From contig DVIL01000034.1 in NCBI GenBank assembly GCA_018711305.1, forward strand, positions 1 to 64,000: a stretch of DNA of 64,000 bases, read 5' to 3'. Source of the stretch: Candidatus Coprenecus stercorigallinarum. Its GTDB lineage: Bacteria; Bacteroidota; Bacteroidia; Bacteroidales; UBA932. Below the pieces are notes generated by a model. That model did not search any database. It was not told where the DNA came from and was given only the letters and a program-made list of their open reading frames with translations. The stretch's first letter is position 1. Each line of letters starts with the position of its first letter. Shown piece after piece: positions 25,602 to 34,273 of the stretch. A program made the position numbers and the translations under genes.

Positions 25602-26873
25602 ATGAGACACCGAATTACCGCCATAATACTGATTTCCCTTCTCACCCTTGTCCGCCCGGCACAGGCACAGCAGGTCCGCACCGGCATCGACGTCCTCGAG
25701 GCCAACGGTTTCGCGCAGCTGCAGGGCAAGCGCATCGGGCTGGTGACCAATCCCACCGGCGTGGACCGCTACCTCAACTCCACCATCGACGTGCTGCACA
25801 GTGCCCCCGGGGTGGAGCTGGTCGCCCTCTTCGGTCCCGAGCACGGGGTCAGGGGCAATGCCCACGCTGGCGAGCACGTCGAAGGACAGGCCGTCGACCC
25901 CCGCACCGGAGTCCCCATCTTCTCCCTCTACGGCAAGACCCGCCTTCCCTCAGCTGAGCAGTTCAAGGGCCTCGACGCCATCGTCTACGACATCCAGGAC
26001 ATCGGCTGCCGCTCCTACACCTACATCAGCACCATGGGCAATGTGATGAAAGTCGCGGCAATGGAAGGTGTGGAAATGATCATCCTCGACCGCCCCAACC
26101 CACTCGGAGGCCTGAAGGTCGAGGGACCGGGGGTGGAGGACTCCCTCATCTCATTCGTAGGACAATACAATATCCCCTATGTCTACGGCCTCACCTGCGG
26201 GGAGCTGGCGACCCTGCTCAACGAGGAGGGGATGCTAAAGGTCAAGGGCCGTGACGGACAGGACTCCACAGTCAGATGCGACCTGACAGTAGTGAAAATG
26301 GAAGGATGGAAACGCAGCATGAACTTCGACGCGACGGGGCTGCTCTGGGTTCCCTCCTCCCCCCACATCCCGACTGTGGAGGCGGCCTACCTCTACCCGG
26401 CGACCGGTATTCTCGGAGAGCTCGGGGTGCTCTCGATCGGAGTGGGTTACACCCTGCCCTTCGGCATGATCGCCTGCCCGGGGATGGACGCAGACCTGCT
26501 GGCCTCGCGGATGAACGCACTCTATCTGCCGGGGGTGCTGTTCCGGCCCGTCTACGCCACTCCGTTCTACGGCTCGCTCAAGGGAGAGGAGATCGGAGGA
26601 GTGCAGATCTACATCACGGACTTCGGGGCGGCACGGCTCTCGGAGATTCAGTTCTACGCTATGCAGGTCATCGCGGACATTCAGCCTAACTTCGATCCGT
26701 TCGGGTCGGCAGGTGCCTCCCGGCTGGAAATGTTCGACAAGGTGACCGGCTCCACGGAGGTCCGCCGGGCCTTCGGAGAGAGGTACAGATATGAGGACAT
26801 TTTCAATATATGGAATGATTTTGCGGATAAATTTCGGAAACTGTCGAAAAAATACTACCTTTACGGTCTATGA
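25602..26873 (+). CDS. namZ: Exo-beta-N-acetylmuramidase NamZ (DUF1343, GH171)
   Basis: A 423-residue exported protein: signal peptide to about residue 22 (LVRPAQAQQ), then a DUF1343 domain. Signature segments are GKRIGLVTNPTGVDR, ALFGPEHGVRGNAHAGEHVE, DAIVYDIQDIGCRSYTYIST and LDRPNPLGG. The family (NamZ of Bacillus and Tannerella) releases MurNAc from the non-reducing end of peptidoglycan fragments. Tannerella, a relative, uses it in MurNAc salvage. The nearby AmpG-like permease and SpoIID fusion form a coherent wall-turnover group. The TGA overlaps the next gene's ATG. Confidence 0.92.
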   Translation: MRHRITAIILISLLTLVRPAQAQQVRTGIDVLEANGFAQLQGKRIGLVTNPTGVDRYLNSTIDVLHSAPGVELVALFGPEHGVRGNAHAGEHVEGQAVDPRTGVPIFSLYGKTRLPSAEQFKGLDAIVYDIQDIGCRSYTYISTMGNVMKVAAMEGVEMIILDRPNPLGGLKVEGPGVEDSLISFVGQYNIPYVYGLTCGELATLLNEEGMLKVKGRDGQDSTVRCDLTVVKMEGWKRSMNFDATGLLWVPSSPHIPTVEAAYLYPATGILGELGVLSIGVGYTLPFGMIACPGMDADLLASRMNALYLPGVLFRPVYATPFYGSLKGEEIGGVQIYITDFGAARLSEIQFYAMQVIADIQPNFDPFGSAGASRLEMFDKVTGSTEVRRAFGERYRYEDIFNIWNDFADKFRKLSKKYYLYGL

Positions 26874-27982
26874 AATCTCTCAGAATCCCATACCTGATAC
26901 TGGCGGCAGCCGCAGTCCTGCTCGCAGCAGCCTCCTGTAAAAAGGAACGCAGTACGGACTATGACATCGTGGCGCTCGATTTTACAGGCGTCTACAACGG
27001 TGCCATCGGCAACAATGGAGAATGCAACTACTACATCTGCCTCTCTGACCAGGGATTCAGCACTTCCGGAGAGCCTGTTCCGGGAGCCTCGTACTACTAC
27101 TTCGATATCTTCTCCTCCGCCCCCTCCGAGCTGTCGCAGATTACCGTTCCTACAGGACTCTATACCCTCGGCGCGAGAGGAGCCACGGCAGTCGGCACAT
27201 TCACTCCGGACTACTCCCGGTTCTATCAGAGCGGCCGCTATGACGTACCTACCGAGCTGGTATTCAGCGACGGATACCTCGAGGTGAACCGCGATGACAG
27301 CGGCAGATACACCTTCGAGGCCGAACTCACCGACGTTGCCGGCATGACCCACCACCTGTTCTATTCCGGCCCGGCCACCCTGACCGACAACTCCCCTGTC
27401 GAATTCAAAGACCTCAATCAAGACCTCAGCATTCCGGCCGTCAACGCAATAGCCAGCAAGACAGATATGCCCGGACTTGACCGGGACATATCCAACGTAA
27501 TCATCTCCCTGACCGACATGTCCAGCAATCAGCAGGGCTACGTAATTCCGCCGGGCAGCATCATAAACATGGACTGCTACATGACACTTACCCAGGACGG
27601 CAGGCTTCAGGAAGGCAGATACACCATATCACCGGACAAATGGGGTGAGGAGCCTCTGACTCTCAGCCCGGGCGAGACATCCACCAACGGATACTACGTC
27701 GGGACTATCGCAGAGCACTACACTGATTCCAAGACCGGCTACCTCGGATTCATCAACGATGGCTTCATGACCGTTCAGAACTCCGGCTCCGAATACACAA
27801 TCAGGTTTGAATTCAAAACCACCACCGGGCACTCTGTCAACGGCCACTACACCGGCCCGATTACAATTCAGTCGGAAAGTGCCACCGCAGCCGGGACCGA
27901 CACCGGCACCGCAGGCCGGCTCCACCGTCCGGTATTCAGGCCCATGACCCATTCCCACTTCCCCATACGCCCTGAGCGCTGA
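26870..27982 (+). CDS. Lipoprotein with two internal repeats, unknown function
   Basis: A 370-residue lipoprotein with lipobox LLAAASC, so Cys23 would be acylated. I do not recognise a named domain. Two halves look duplicated: GRYTFEAELTDVAGMTHHLFYSGPATL near residue 145-170 and EYTIRFEFKTTTGHSVNGHYTGPITI near 305-330 share the pattern YTxxxEhxxxxGxxxxxxYxGPhTh, suggesting two beta-barrel or lipocalin-like modules. The last ~35 residues (rich in Thr, Arg, His, Pro) look unlike the rest and may be an extension past a lost stop. The ATG overlaps the namZ TGA (ATGA). A TACCTTTA box 6 nt before the ATG, inside namZ, may give it a separate leaderless transcript. Confidence 0.7.
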   Translation: MKSLRIPYLILAAAAVLLAAASCKKERSTDYDIVALDFTGVYNGAIGNNGECNYYICLSDQGFSTSGEPVPGASYYYFDIFSSAPSELSQITVPTGLYTLGARGATAVGTFTPDYSRFYQSGRYDVPTELVFSDGYLEVNRDDSGRYTFEAELTDVAGMTHHLFYSGPATLTDNSPVEFKDLNQDLSIPAVNAIASKTDMPGLDRDISNVIISLTDMSSNQQGYVIPPGSIINMDCYMTLTQDGRLQEGRYTISPDKWGEEPLTLSPGETSTNGYYVGTIAEHYTDSKTGYLGFINDGFMTVQNSGSEYTIRFEFKTTTGHSVNGHYTGPITIQSESATAAGTDTGTAGRLHRPVFRPMTHSHFPIRPER

Positions 27983-28056
27983 AAAATCACGGTTTTCCGC
28001 GATATGAAAAGTCGCATATTATCACATACTTTGTGCTTTCTTTAAAAGCACAAGAC

Positions 28057-29424
28057 ATGAATACTTTTTCCAGACTATCCCGCATCGCCGGCCTCACCCT
28101 GGCCAGCGTCCTCACGGCCGCACTCCTTCTCAGTTGCCAGGAGCCTGAGCCCGCACCACTGACCATCGACTCACAGCCCTCGCAGATCGCAGCCGAGGGA
28201 GGCAGCACATCATTTACCATCACCGCTACCGGTCCCTGGACCGCGACAGTGCAGCCGGTAGCTGAAAGCACCGATGTCACCTGGCTCACCGTCGATCCCG
28301 CCTCGGGTGAGGCCGGAGAGCACACCATTACTCTCACAGCAAAGGCCAATACAGCCGAGGAAGAGCGCACCGCCAGCGTCTCAATAACCAGCGGCAGCTC
28401 CTCCGCCACCGTCACCGTCTCACAGGCCGGAGCCACCGCACAGGATGAGCCGGAAGAGCCTGAGGTGCCGGATATTCCGGACCATACAGGGCTGGTCAAG
28501 TCCGTGGAATTCTCCCAGAGCGAAGGTGAGTACGGCTGGTCCTATTATTTCAACTTCGGGTACGACGACCTCAACAGAGTATCCTCGGTTCAGGTCATAA
28601 CAGGCGAGTACTCAGATGAGACCGCATACACCGGCACATTCACTTACAATGAGGACGGAAGCGCAACATTTGAGCGCAGCATGTATGGAGAGACTGAGAT
28701 TATGAACATACTTTTCGACTCTGACGGAAAAGCAACGGAAGCTACTTCTGAATCTTACTCATTTAACTTCTCCTACAATGATAAGGGACAACTACAATCC
28801 ATTGAGGACATGCTCGGCATCTATGACTATGACTATGACGCGGAATTTGATTTCGAATGGAATGACGAGGACAACATAAAAGTTATCAGCAGAAATGACA
28901 GGGAAGATGTGTATGACATTCCTTTCTCTGAATATGAGAACACAATCAATATCGATATCAACTGGCTCGCAAGCTGGAAATCTCTAATATACATCCACTC
29001 TCCCATCCAGTTTATGGGAGCTGCCGGCATGCTCGGGCAGAGGGACGCACACTACGTTGTCCCTGCGGACGCATCAGACAACTATACTTCTCCCGATGAT
29101 ATCTCCATGCCAGAGAATTATCCTTATTATCCGGGCTTAGACGAGAGGCCTGATGTTGACGGTAACGTACTGTACTCCCGTACGAGCTATTACTATTTAC
29201 CGGAAGAATCCACTCTGGAATATGACATAGACAGCGACGGCCTACTGCACAGCATCCGCTACGAGATGCCGCTCCATGAAGTTACCATTACCTGCAAGTG
29301 CAGAATAATCGTAACTGACAACAACACCGGAGAAGGATATCTGGAACCTATAGAAGAACCTACACGCACTGACCAGCCTGCTGGATATTCCCACATAACC
29401 ACTGTCAACGTCACCTACTACTAG
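28057..29424 (+). CDS. BACON-domain lipoprotein
   Basis: About 455 residues from ATG 28057. The track start at 28033 lies upstream of the signal peptide MNTFSRLSRIAG...LLLSC, which carries the lipobox. Residues ~25-130 are a BACON domain: PSQIAAEGGSTSFTITATG, WLTVDPASGEAG and ASVSITSGSSSATVTVSQAG, a Bacteroidales beta-sandwich thought to bind mucin or space modules from the surface. The C-terminal 300 residues contain YDDLNRVSSVQV and YNDKGQLQSIEDM strands like RHS-type/DUF4595 repeats. The C-terminal half is less GC-rich than its surroundings. No enzymatic motif is seen. Confidence 0.8.
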   Translation: MNTFSRLSRIAGLTLASVLTAALLLSCQEPEPAPLTIDSQPSQIAAEGGSTSFTITATGPWTATVQPVAESTDVTWLTVDPASGEAGEHTITLTAKANTAEEERTASVSITSGSSSATVTVSQAGATAQDEPEEPEVPDIPDHTGLVKSVEFSQSEGEYGWSYYFNFGYDDLNRVSSVQVITGEYSDETAYTGTFTYNEDGSATFERSMYGETEIMNILFDSDGKATEATSESYSFNFSYNDKGQLQSIEDMLGIYDYDYDAEFDFEWNDEDNIKVISRNDREDVYDIPFSEYENTINIDINWLASWKSLIYIHSPIQFMGAAGMLGQRDAHYVVPADASDNYTSPDDISMPENYPYYPGLDERPDVDGNVLYSRTSYYYLPEESTLEYDIDSDGLLHSIRYEMPLHEVTITCKCRIIVTDNNTGEGYLEPIEEPTRTDQPAGYSHITTVNVTYY

Positions 29425-29453
29425 CAGCCAGGCCTGACCCAGCCGCACAACAG

Positions 29454-29502
29454 AAGGCGTATGCCCCGGCTACCGCAGCCGTGCATGCGCCTTTTATTTT
29501 TC
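29454..29502 (+). terminator. Rho-independent terminator after BACON lipoprotein
   Basis: AAGGCGTATGC (29454-29464) pairs with GCATGCGCCTT (29483-29493) with one mismatch, followed by TTATTTTTCC. The T-tract lies inside the last codons of the convergent rhuM gene. Confidence 0.75.
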
Positions 29503-30513
29503 CTTCAACCTTTTCTGCTCTTTCTCAAAATTTTCCAGAAAATGGATTTCCACAGGAGAAAGTTCATACTGGGTGCGCTGTCTGAACTTGTCATATTCCT
29601 GATTGGCTTTCTGCCTGGCAAGTTCCGCTGAGACAGTCCCTGCATGGGCCAAAAGTTCTTTGCCGGACAGTTTCAGGAAATCATCCAGCTTCTGAATCCA
29701 GTCCCTCATATACATCGGCCGGTGCGACTGCGCCTGAAGTTCCGCAAAGTCAAGATACAGGCTGACGATGCGGTTCAGTGTGTCCAGTTCATCGGAAGAC
29801 AGGTAGTTTTTGGCTATTTCCGCATCGCTGCGTTTTGGGAATCCTCCTGACCAGGAAGTCAAGCCCATGAAATCCTTACCGGCATCCGCTCTCTGATAGA
29901 TAACTTCCGCCGCCGTATGACCATGAGCCGAATAGTGCATTTTGTTCTGTACGGTCCTGAAAAATTTCTGCGTGGCCTCCGCCCGCGGGTCATAATCTAT
30001 ACTTAGAGCATATATCTCCAACACTTTGCGGTAGAAAACCTTCTCCGACGAGCGTATGTCCCGGATGCGGCTCAGAAGCTCATCGAAATAGTTGCCTCCT
30101 CCTGCCCGCTTCAATAAGTCGTCATTCATGGCAAATCCCTTTACCAGGTACTCCCTCAGCACTTGTGTGGCCCAGATGCGGAACTGGACACCTCGGTGGG
30201 AGTTGACACGGTAGCCTATGCTGATAATCATGTCGAGGCTGTAGTAAGCTGTTGTGTGAGTTTGCGTCTTCCCTTTTACGGCTCCATGCTGCGTGGTTGT
30301 TGCAAAAAATGCAACTACCACTTCCGGTTTAAGTTCTCCCGACTCAAACACATTCCTGATATGTCTCGATATGGTAGATTTGTTGCGCTGGAACAGCTCT
30401 GCCATCTGGTCGGCAGTAAGCCACACATTGTCGTCTGCAAGTGTTACTTCTATCTTTGTCAGCCCGTCCTCGGTCTGGTAGAGAAGTATATTTCCTTTAG
30501 AATCTGTCGTCAT
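29494..30513 (-). CDS. RhuM-family (virulence RhuM) protein
   Basis: About 339 residues from ATG 30513; the track extends to a TTG at 30540 that overlaps the promoter. The N-terminal ~130 residues match RhuM: NVWLTADQMAELFQRNKSTISRHI (helix-turn-helix), FFATTTQHGAVKGKTQTH and YSLDMIISIGYRVNSHRGVQFRIWA. The remainder (FYRKVLEIYALSIDYDPRAEATQKFFRTVQNKMHYSAHGHTAAE) is the standard RhuM C-terminal region, without Fic. RhuM was named in a Salmonella pathogenicity island; its function is unknown, and it is usually found on accessory DNA. TATCTTTG (reverse complement at 30538-30545) is its probable -7 box, 24 nt from the ATG. It is the second RhuM-type gene in the window. Confidence 0.85.
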   Translation of the reverse strand: MTTDSKGNILLYQTEDGLTKIEVTLADDNVWLTADQMAELFQRNKSTISRHIRNVFESGELKPEVVVAFFATTTQHGAVKGKTQTHTTAYYSLDMIISIGYRVNSHRGVQFRIWATQVLREYLVKGFAMNDDLLKRAGGGNYFDELLSRIRDIRSSEKVFYRKVLEIYALSIDYDPRAEATQKFFRTVQNKMHYSAHGHTAAEVIYQRADAGKDFMGLTSWSGGFPKRSDAEIAKNYLSSDELDTLNRIVSLYLDFAELQAQSHRPMYMRDWIQKLDDFLKLSGKELLAHAGTVSAELARQKANQEYDKFRQRTQYELSPVEIHFLENFEKEQKRLKEK

Positions 30514-30590
30514 TCGGTCTTCTGTTTCACGTCTACGCAAAGATAGGAAATATCATGCAGCCACGAGCCTCATCACGATAAAAAGCATAT

Positions 30591-30644
30591 AAAAGAAAAC
30601 GGGAGAGAGAGCCGTCCCTTGCAGGTTTACGGTTCTCTTTCCCG
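30591..30644 (-). terminator. Rho-independent terminator of the Sus enzyme operon
   Basis: On the minus strand CGGGAAAGAGAACCGT pairs with ACGGCTCTCTCTCCCG (30600-30644, about 13 of 16 pairs), followed by TTTTCTTTT (30591-30599). It lies 20 nt beyond the stop of the neopullulanase gene. Confidence 0.8.
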
Positions 30645-30666
30645 TTGTCGATGAAGCAGTCCGGGG

Positions 30667-32616
30667 TTAGAACTGGAGGATGAGGGAGGTCATGCCGGGC
30701 ACGGCTAAAGGCTCGGTGCTGCGGGACACAGTCGCTCCGGAAAGGATGTCGGTGGCCTTAAAGCTGTCGGTGCCGAGGGCCGCCGCTGCAGCATCGAAGA
30801 TCTCGGCGTAGTGTGCCCAGTCGAGGGAGACAGGCTCCACTCCGTTGTTGATGACCACCATCACCAGATCCTTGAAGTCGGGAGTATAGCGGAAATACAC
30901 GTAGGTATTCACCAGGTCGCCGAACGGCATGAAGTGCTTCAGCTTGCCGGCGGTGACTGCCGGTGAGGTCTTCCTCCACTGCATCAGGGTGCGGGCGTGG
31001 TCGAACATCTCATTCTGCAGTGCGGTGCGTCCGGCAGATGTGAAGGCATTGACCTTGTCACCGGGCCAGCCGCCGGGGAAGTCGGTCCTCCACCAGGCAT
31101 CGCCCTTGCCCACCATTTCCTCGGGTCCGTGCATCAGAATCTCATCTCCGTAGTACCACTGGGGCACTCCGCGCATGGTCAGCAGCAGGGTCGTGGCATT
31201 CTTCATCCTCGCCAGCACGGTCTCGTCCGGATCCTTGTAGGTGCCGAAGCGGATGGCCGGACGCTCCATATCGTGATTGGTTATGAAGGTAAGGAGGTTG
31301 TAGGGATTGTAGTAGGCAAAATCGAGGGACACCGAGTTGTACACGCGCTTGATGCCGTCATCGTAACCTAAATTGTCATTCTGCACGAAAGCCTCTGTCA
31401 GCGCGTCTGTCAGGGCGAAGTCCATCACCATGGGCAGGTGCGAGGTGTAGCCGTCGGCATTGGTCTTGAAGCCTCCGTCAGCGGTGCGGCAGCCCTCCCA
31501 GTAGGCTATCTGCTGGGTATTGTGGAACCAGCACTCGCCCACGAGGGTGAAATTAGGGAATTCCTTCAGAATACCCTCAGTCCAGGCGGATATATCCTCC
31601 TTGCGGGTGTAGGGATAGGTGTCCACGCGGATACCGTCCAGGTCGGCGTATTCTATCCACCACACGGCCAGCTGGATGTAGTACTGGAGACAATAGGGGT
31701 TGCCCAGGTTCATGTCCGGCATCGAGGTGTCGAACCAGCCGGTCACGCATGCATCCAGATCAGTCTGAGCCGCATGAGGGTCGGAATGTCCGGACATGGC
31801 ATAGTTGGAGCGTGTAAACGTAGGATGCTGGTGGATCCAGTCCTGGAAAGGCAGGTCGTTGTACCACCAGTGGGCGGTGCCGCTGTGGTTGGGCACGATG
31901 TCCTGGATGAACTTGATGCCCTTCTCATGGGCGGCTGCCACGAGGGAGCGGTAAAGCTCGTTGGAGCCGTAACGGGGGTCTATCTGATAATAGTCCGCGC
32001 AGGCGTAGCCGTGGTAGGAATAGGTCGGTTCGTTGTCGAGGGTAATGGGAGTGGGCCAGATGGCTGTGATACCGAGGTCGGCCAGATAGTCCAGATGGTC
32101 CATGATACCCTGCAGGTCACCGCCGTGACGCCCGCCCGGCAGCTTGCGGTTGCCTTTCTCGGCGGTCAGGGGCGAAGAATCGTTCTTCTTGTCCCCGTTG
32201 GCGAAACGGTCCGGCATGAGCAGGTACACCACGTCGGAAGGGCCGAAGCCCACCCTCTCGCGGGAGCCTTCCCTGCGTTCGCCTATGCTGTAGGCAAATG
32301 TCTCGGTCTTCCCGTCGGGGTAGTTGATGGTAAATGTGTACTCGCCCGGAGCTAAGTTATCGGCAATCTCGAGATCCACGAACACGTAGTTCGGGCTCTC
32401 GGCATAATGCACGGCTTTCACCGTAATCCCGTCAGAGTCCACGGACACACCCGCGCCCGAAAGTCCGGGAGCGTGCAGCATCAGCGTCAGCGGGGTCTCC
32501 ATCCCGGTCCACCAGCAGGGCGGCTCCACGCGCAGTCCCTCCTGGCCCACAGCTGCGGAAGCCATGGACGACAGCCCCATCGCAGCCAGAATCGTAGTCA
32601 GTAAATTTTTCTTCAT
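30667..32616 (-). CDS. susA: GH13 neopullulanase/cyclomaltodextrinase (SusA-like)
   Basis: A 649-residue exported enzyme. Signal peptide MKKNLLTTILAAMGLSSMASA, then an Ig-like cyclomaltodextrinase N-domain (~25-120), then a (beta/alpha)8 barrel starting YLLMPDRFANGDKKND, which is typical of periplasmic SusA-type neopullulanases. Catalytic residues are visible as DGIRVDTYPY (nucleophile Asp), LVGECWF (acid/base Glu) and FITNHDMERP (transition-state Asp). A short C-terminal beta domain ends the protein. It should cleave alpha-1,4 bonds of imported maltooligosaccharides, cyclodextrins and pullulan in the periplasm. It is last in the Sus enzyme group, 182 nt after the amylase gene, with three palindromes in the gap and a terminator beyond. 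Confidence 0.9.
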   Translation of the reverse strand: MKKNLLTTILAAMGLSSMASAAVGQEGLRVEPPCWWTGMETPLTLMLHAPGLSGAGVSVDSDGITVKAVHYAESPNYVFVDLEIADNLAPGEYTFTINYPDGKTETFAYSIGERREGSRERVGFGPSDVVYLLMPDRFANGDKKNDSSPLTAEKGNRKLPGGRHGGDLQGIMDHLDYLADLGITAIWPTPITLDNEPTYSYHGYACADYYQIDPRYGSNELYRSLVAAAHEKGIKFIQDIVPNHSGTAHWWYNDLPFQDWIHQHPTFTRSNYAMSGHSDPHAAQTDLDACVTGWFDTSMPDMNLGNPYCLQYYIQLAVWWIEYADLDGIRVDTYPYTRKEDISAWTEGILKEFPNFTLVGECWFHNTQQIAYWEGCRTADGGFKTNADGYTSHLPMVMDFALTDALTEAFVQNDNLGYDDGIKRVYNSVSLDFAYYNPYNLLTFITNHDMERPAIRFGTYKDPDETVLARMKNATTLLLTMRGVPQWYYGDEILMHGPEEMVGKGDAWWRTDFPGGWPGDKVNAFTSAGRTALQNEMFDHARTLMQWRKTSPAVTAGKLKHFMPFGDLVNTYVYFRYTPDFKDLVMVVINNGVEPVSLDWAHYAEIFDAAAAALGTDSFKATDILSGATVSRSTEPLAVPGMTSLILQF

Positions 32617-32672
32617 AAATTATTGCTATTTGCTATTTGGCTATTTGGTTTTAAATATCGTTACACTTTATC

Positions 32673-32765
32673 CACCTTCCGAAGGTGGGACGTTTTCGGT
32701 CTCTCTCCGCCCACCTTCCGAAGGTGAGGCATTTCCGGCCGTTTTCTGCACACCTTCCGAAGGTG
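32673..32765. repeat. Three CACCTTCCGAAGGTG palindromes at a 39-bp period
   Basis: Perfect 15-bp palindromes at 32673-32687, 32712-32726 and 32751-32765, starts exactly 39 bp apart. The 24-bp linkers differ but two contain CGTTTTC-type strings, so this is a diverged 39-bp tandem repeat. It fills the intercistronic gap between the two GH13 genes. As RNA each copy forms a 6-bp stem with a CCG or CGG loop. Between them and the neopullulanase ATG there is also a direct repeat of CTATTTG (32627-32649, three copies). Confidence 0.88.
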
Positions 32766-32798
32766 GGAAAATGGGAACGCGGAAAACGCAGAGCGGCA

Positions 32799-34127
32799 TC
32801 AGAACACGAACTGATATCCGTGAGCGGGAAGGGTGTAGCTCTGTCCTGCGATGCTGCCCTCGGAGACGGTCACTGTCACCTCCTCAGCGGAGAAGTTGAA
32901 CACGGCCGCAAAGCCGTCGCTGCCGTCAGAGAGCCTGCGCTCGAAGGAGAATACCTGCTCCGGCTTGTCGTTGGCCAGGATGACCATCGGTGCACCCTCG
33001 CGGGGAGCATACATCGACGGATGTGCATCCCGCATGGCGATAAGGTCCTTGTAGAACTGCGTATAGCCTCCGCGGTCCTCCCAGACGATAGGGTCGCGCA
33101 TGAAAAACTCCAGCGAGTTATCAGAACCCATCTCCTGACCGCTGTAGATGAGCGGCATACCCGGCTCGGCAAATGTCAGGGCGGCGAACTGGCGGGCAGC
33201 CTCCCCCATCCTCTCGAACTCGGTGCCGTTCCAGGAGTTCTCGTCATGGTTGGAAGTGAAGTTCATCTCGATGCTCTCCACCGGCAGCTTGCCCTCGTGC
33301 TCCACACGGTAGGCGGCGTACTCGGCGGCAGTGGCCTTGCCCTGAGCGAGCCTGTTCATAAACGCATGGTTGGACCAGCCGTAGTAGGCGTCGAAGGCGT
33401 CGGTCATCAGAGCGGGCTCCTCGGACTCGGCCAGCATGAAGAGGTCGGGACGGATCTCCCGGAGCGCCGCCACGGCGTCATTCCAGAAGTCCACCGGCAC
33501 CTCGTGGGCCACGTCGCAGCGGAAGCCGTCTACGCCTACCTCGGATACCCAGTAAGTCATGGCGTCGAGCATGGCGGCACGCATATCGGCATTGTCGTAG
33601 TTCAGCTCGGCCACATCGGTCCAGTCGAAAGGAGCCACAGGCGTACCGGTACTGTCATCCATCACGTACCACTCGGGATGCTCGGCGATCCAGCCGTGGT
33701 CGCGGGAGGTATGGTTGGCCACCCAGTCGAGAATCACCTTGAAGCCCAGCTCATGAGCCTTGTCAACCACGGACTGGAAGTCCTCGATGTCTCCGAACTC
33801 GGGATTGATGGCCTTGTAGTCGCGGATTGAGTAGTAACTGCCCAACTCACCCTTGCGTTCCACCTCTCCGATGGGATACACGGGCATGAACCAGAGGATG
33901 TCCACCCCGAGTTCCTTGAGCCGGGGCAGATGCTTTTCGAAGGCCTCGAAGGTGCCCTCCTTGGTGTACTGGCGGACATTGACCTCATAGAGGACTGCGG
34001 AGGCCGTCCAGTCGGGATGGCTCACGTTGCTCACAGGAGACTGCACCTCCTGTCCTGATTTGCCGGCGCATCCTGCAAGCAGAAGCAGGGCTACGGCCGC
34101 AAAAAAGATTGTCTTGATCATCTTCAT
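32799..34127 (-). CDS. GH13 alpha-amylase lipoprotein (SusG-like role)
   Basis: A 442-residue lipoprotein (lipobox LLLAGC, Cys20) with a GH13 catalytic barrel starting AVLYEVNVRQYTKEGTFEAF. Conserved regions are DWVANHTS, GFRCDVA (nucleophile Asp), MLAESEEP (acid/base Glu) and TSNHDENSW. It is short, with a single C-terminal beta domain and no carbohydrate-binding module, unlike B. thetaiotaomicron SusG (~690 residues with CBM58). Residues after the lipid Cys are GKSGQEV, so a surface-export signal is not obvious; it may be surface or periplasmic. TAATTTTG (rc at 34151-34158) is a likely -7 box, giving a ~20-nt leader, so this gene and the downstream neopullulanase can form their own transcript. 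Confidence 0.88.
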   Translation of the reverse strand: MKMIKTIFFAAVALLLLAGCAGKSGQEVQSPVSNVSHPDWTASAVLYEVNVRQYTKEGTFEAFEKHLPRLKELGVDILWFMPVYPIGEVERKGELGSYYSIRDYKAINPEFGDIEDFQSVVDKAHELGFKVILDWVANHTSRDHGWIAEHPEWYVMDDSTGTPVAPFDWTDVAELNYDNADMRAAMLDAMTYWVSEVGVDGFRCDVAHEVPVDFWNDAVAALREIRPDLFMLAESEEPALMTDAFDAYYGWSNHAFMNRLAQGKATAAEYAAYRVEHEGKLPVESIEMNFTSNHDENSWNGTEFERMGEAARQFAALTFAEPGMPLIYSGQEMGSDNSLEFFMRDPIVWEDRGGYTQFYKDLIAMRDAHPSMYAPREGAPMVILANDKPEQVFSFERRLSDGSDGFAAVFNFSAEEVTVTVSEGSIAGQSYTLPAHGYQFVF

Positions 34128-34193
34128 AATACAATGTTATTTTAGGAAAACAAAATTACTTTCTTCTCACAGTCCCGATGCTTCAACTGCGCT

Positions 34194-34235
34194 CCACAAC
34201 GGCAGCGATTTCCGCGATTCGGTGCCGTTGCGGAT
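34194..34235. repeat. 42-bp palindromic element (fourth copy)
   Basis: CCACAACGGCAGCGATTTCC followed by GCGATTCGGTGCCGTTGCGGAT: same length and ends as the copies at 21769 and 21873. It lies between the GH97 and amylase genes, upstream of the amylase -7 box. Confidence 0.85.
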
Positions 34236-34273
34236 GTCAGTGCAAAGCCAGTGGTATGTTCGCGGACGTTCAT

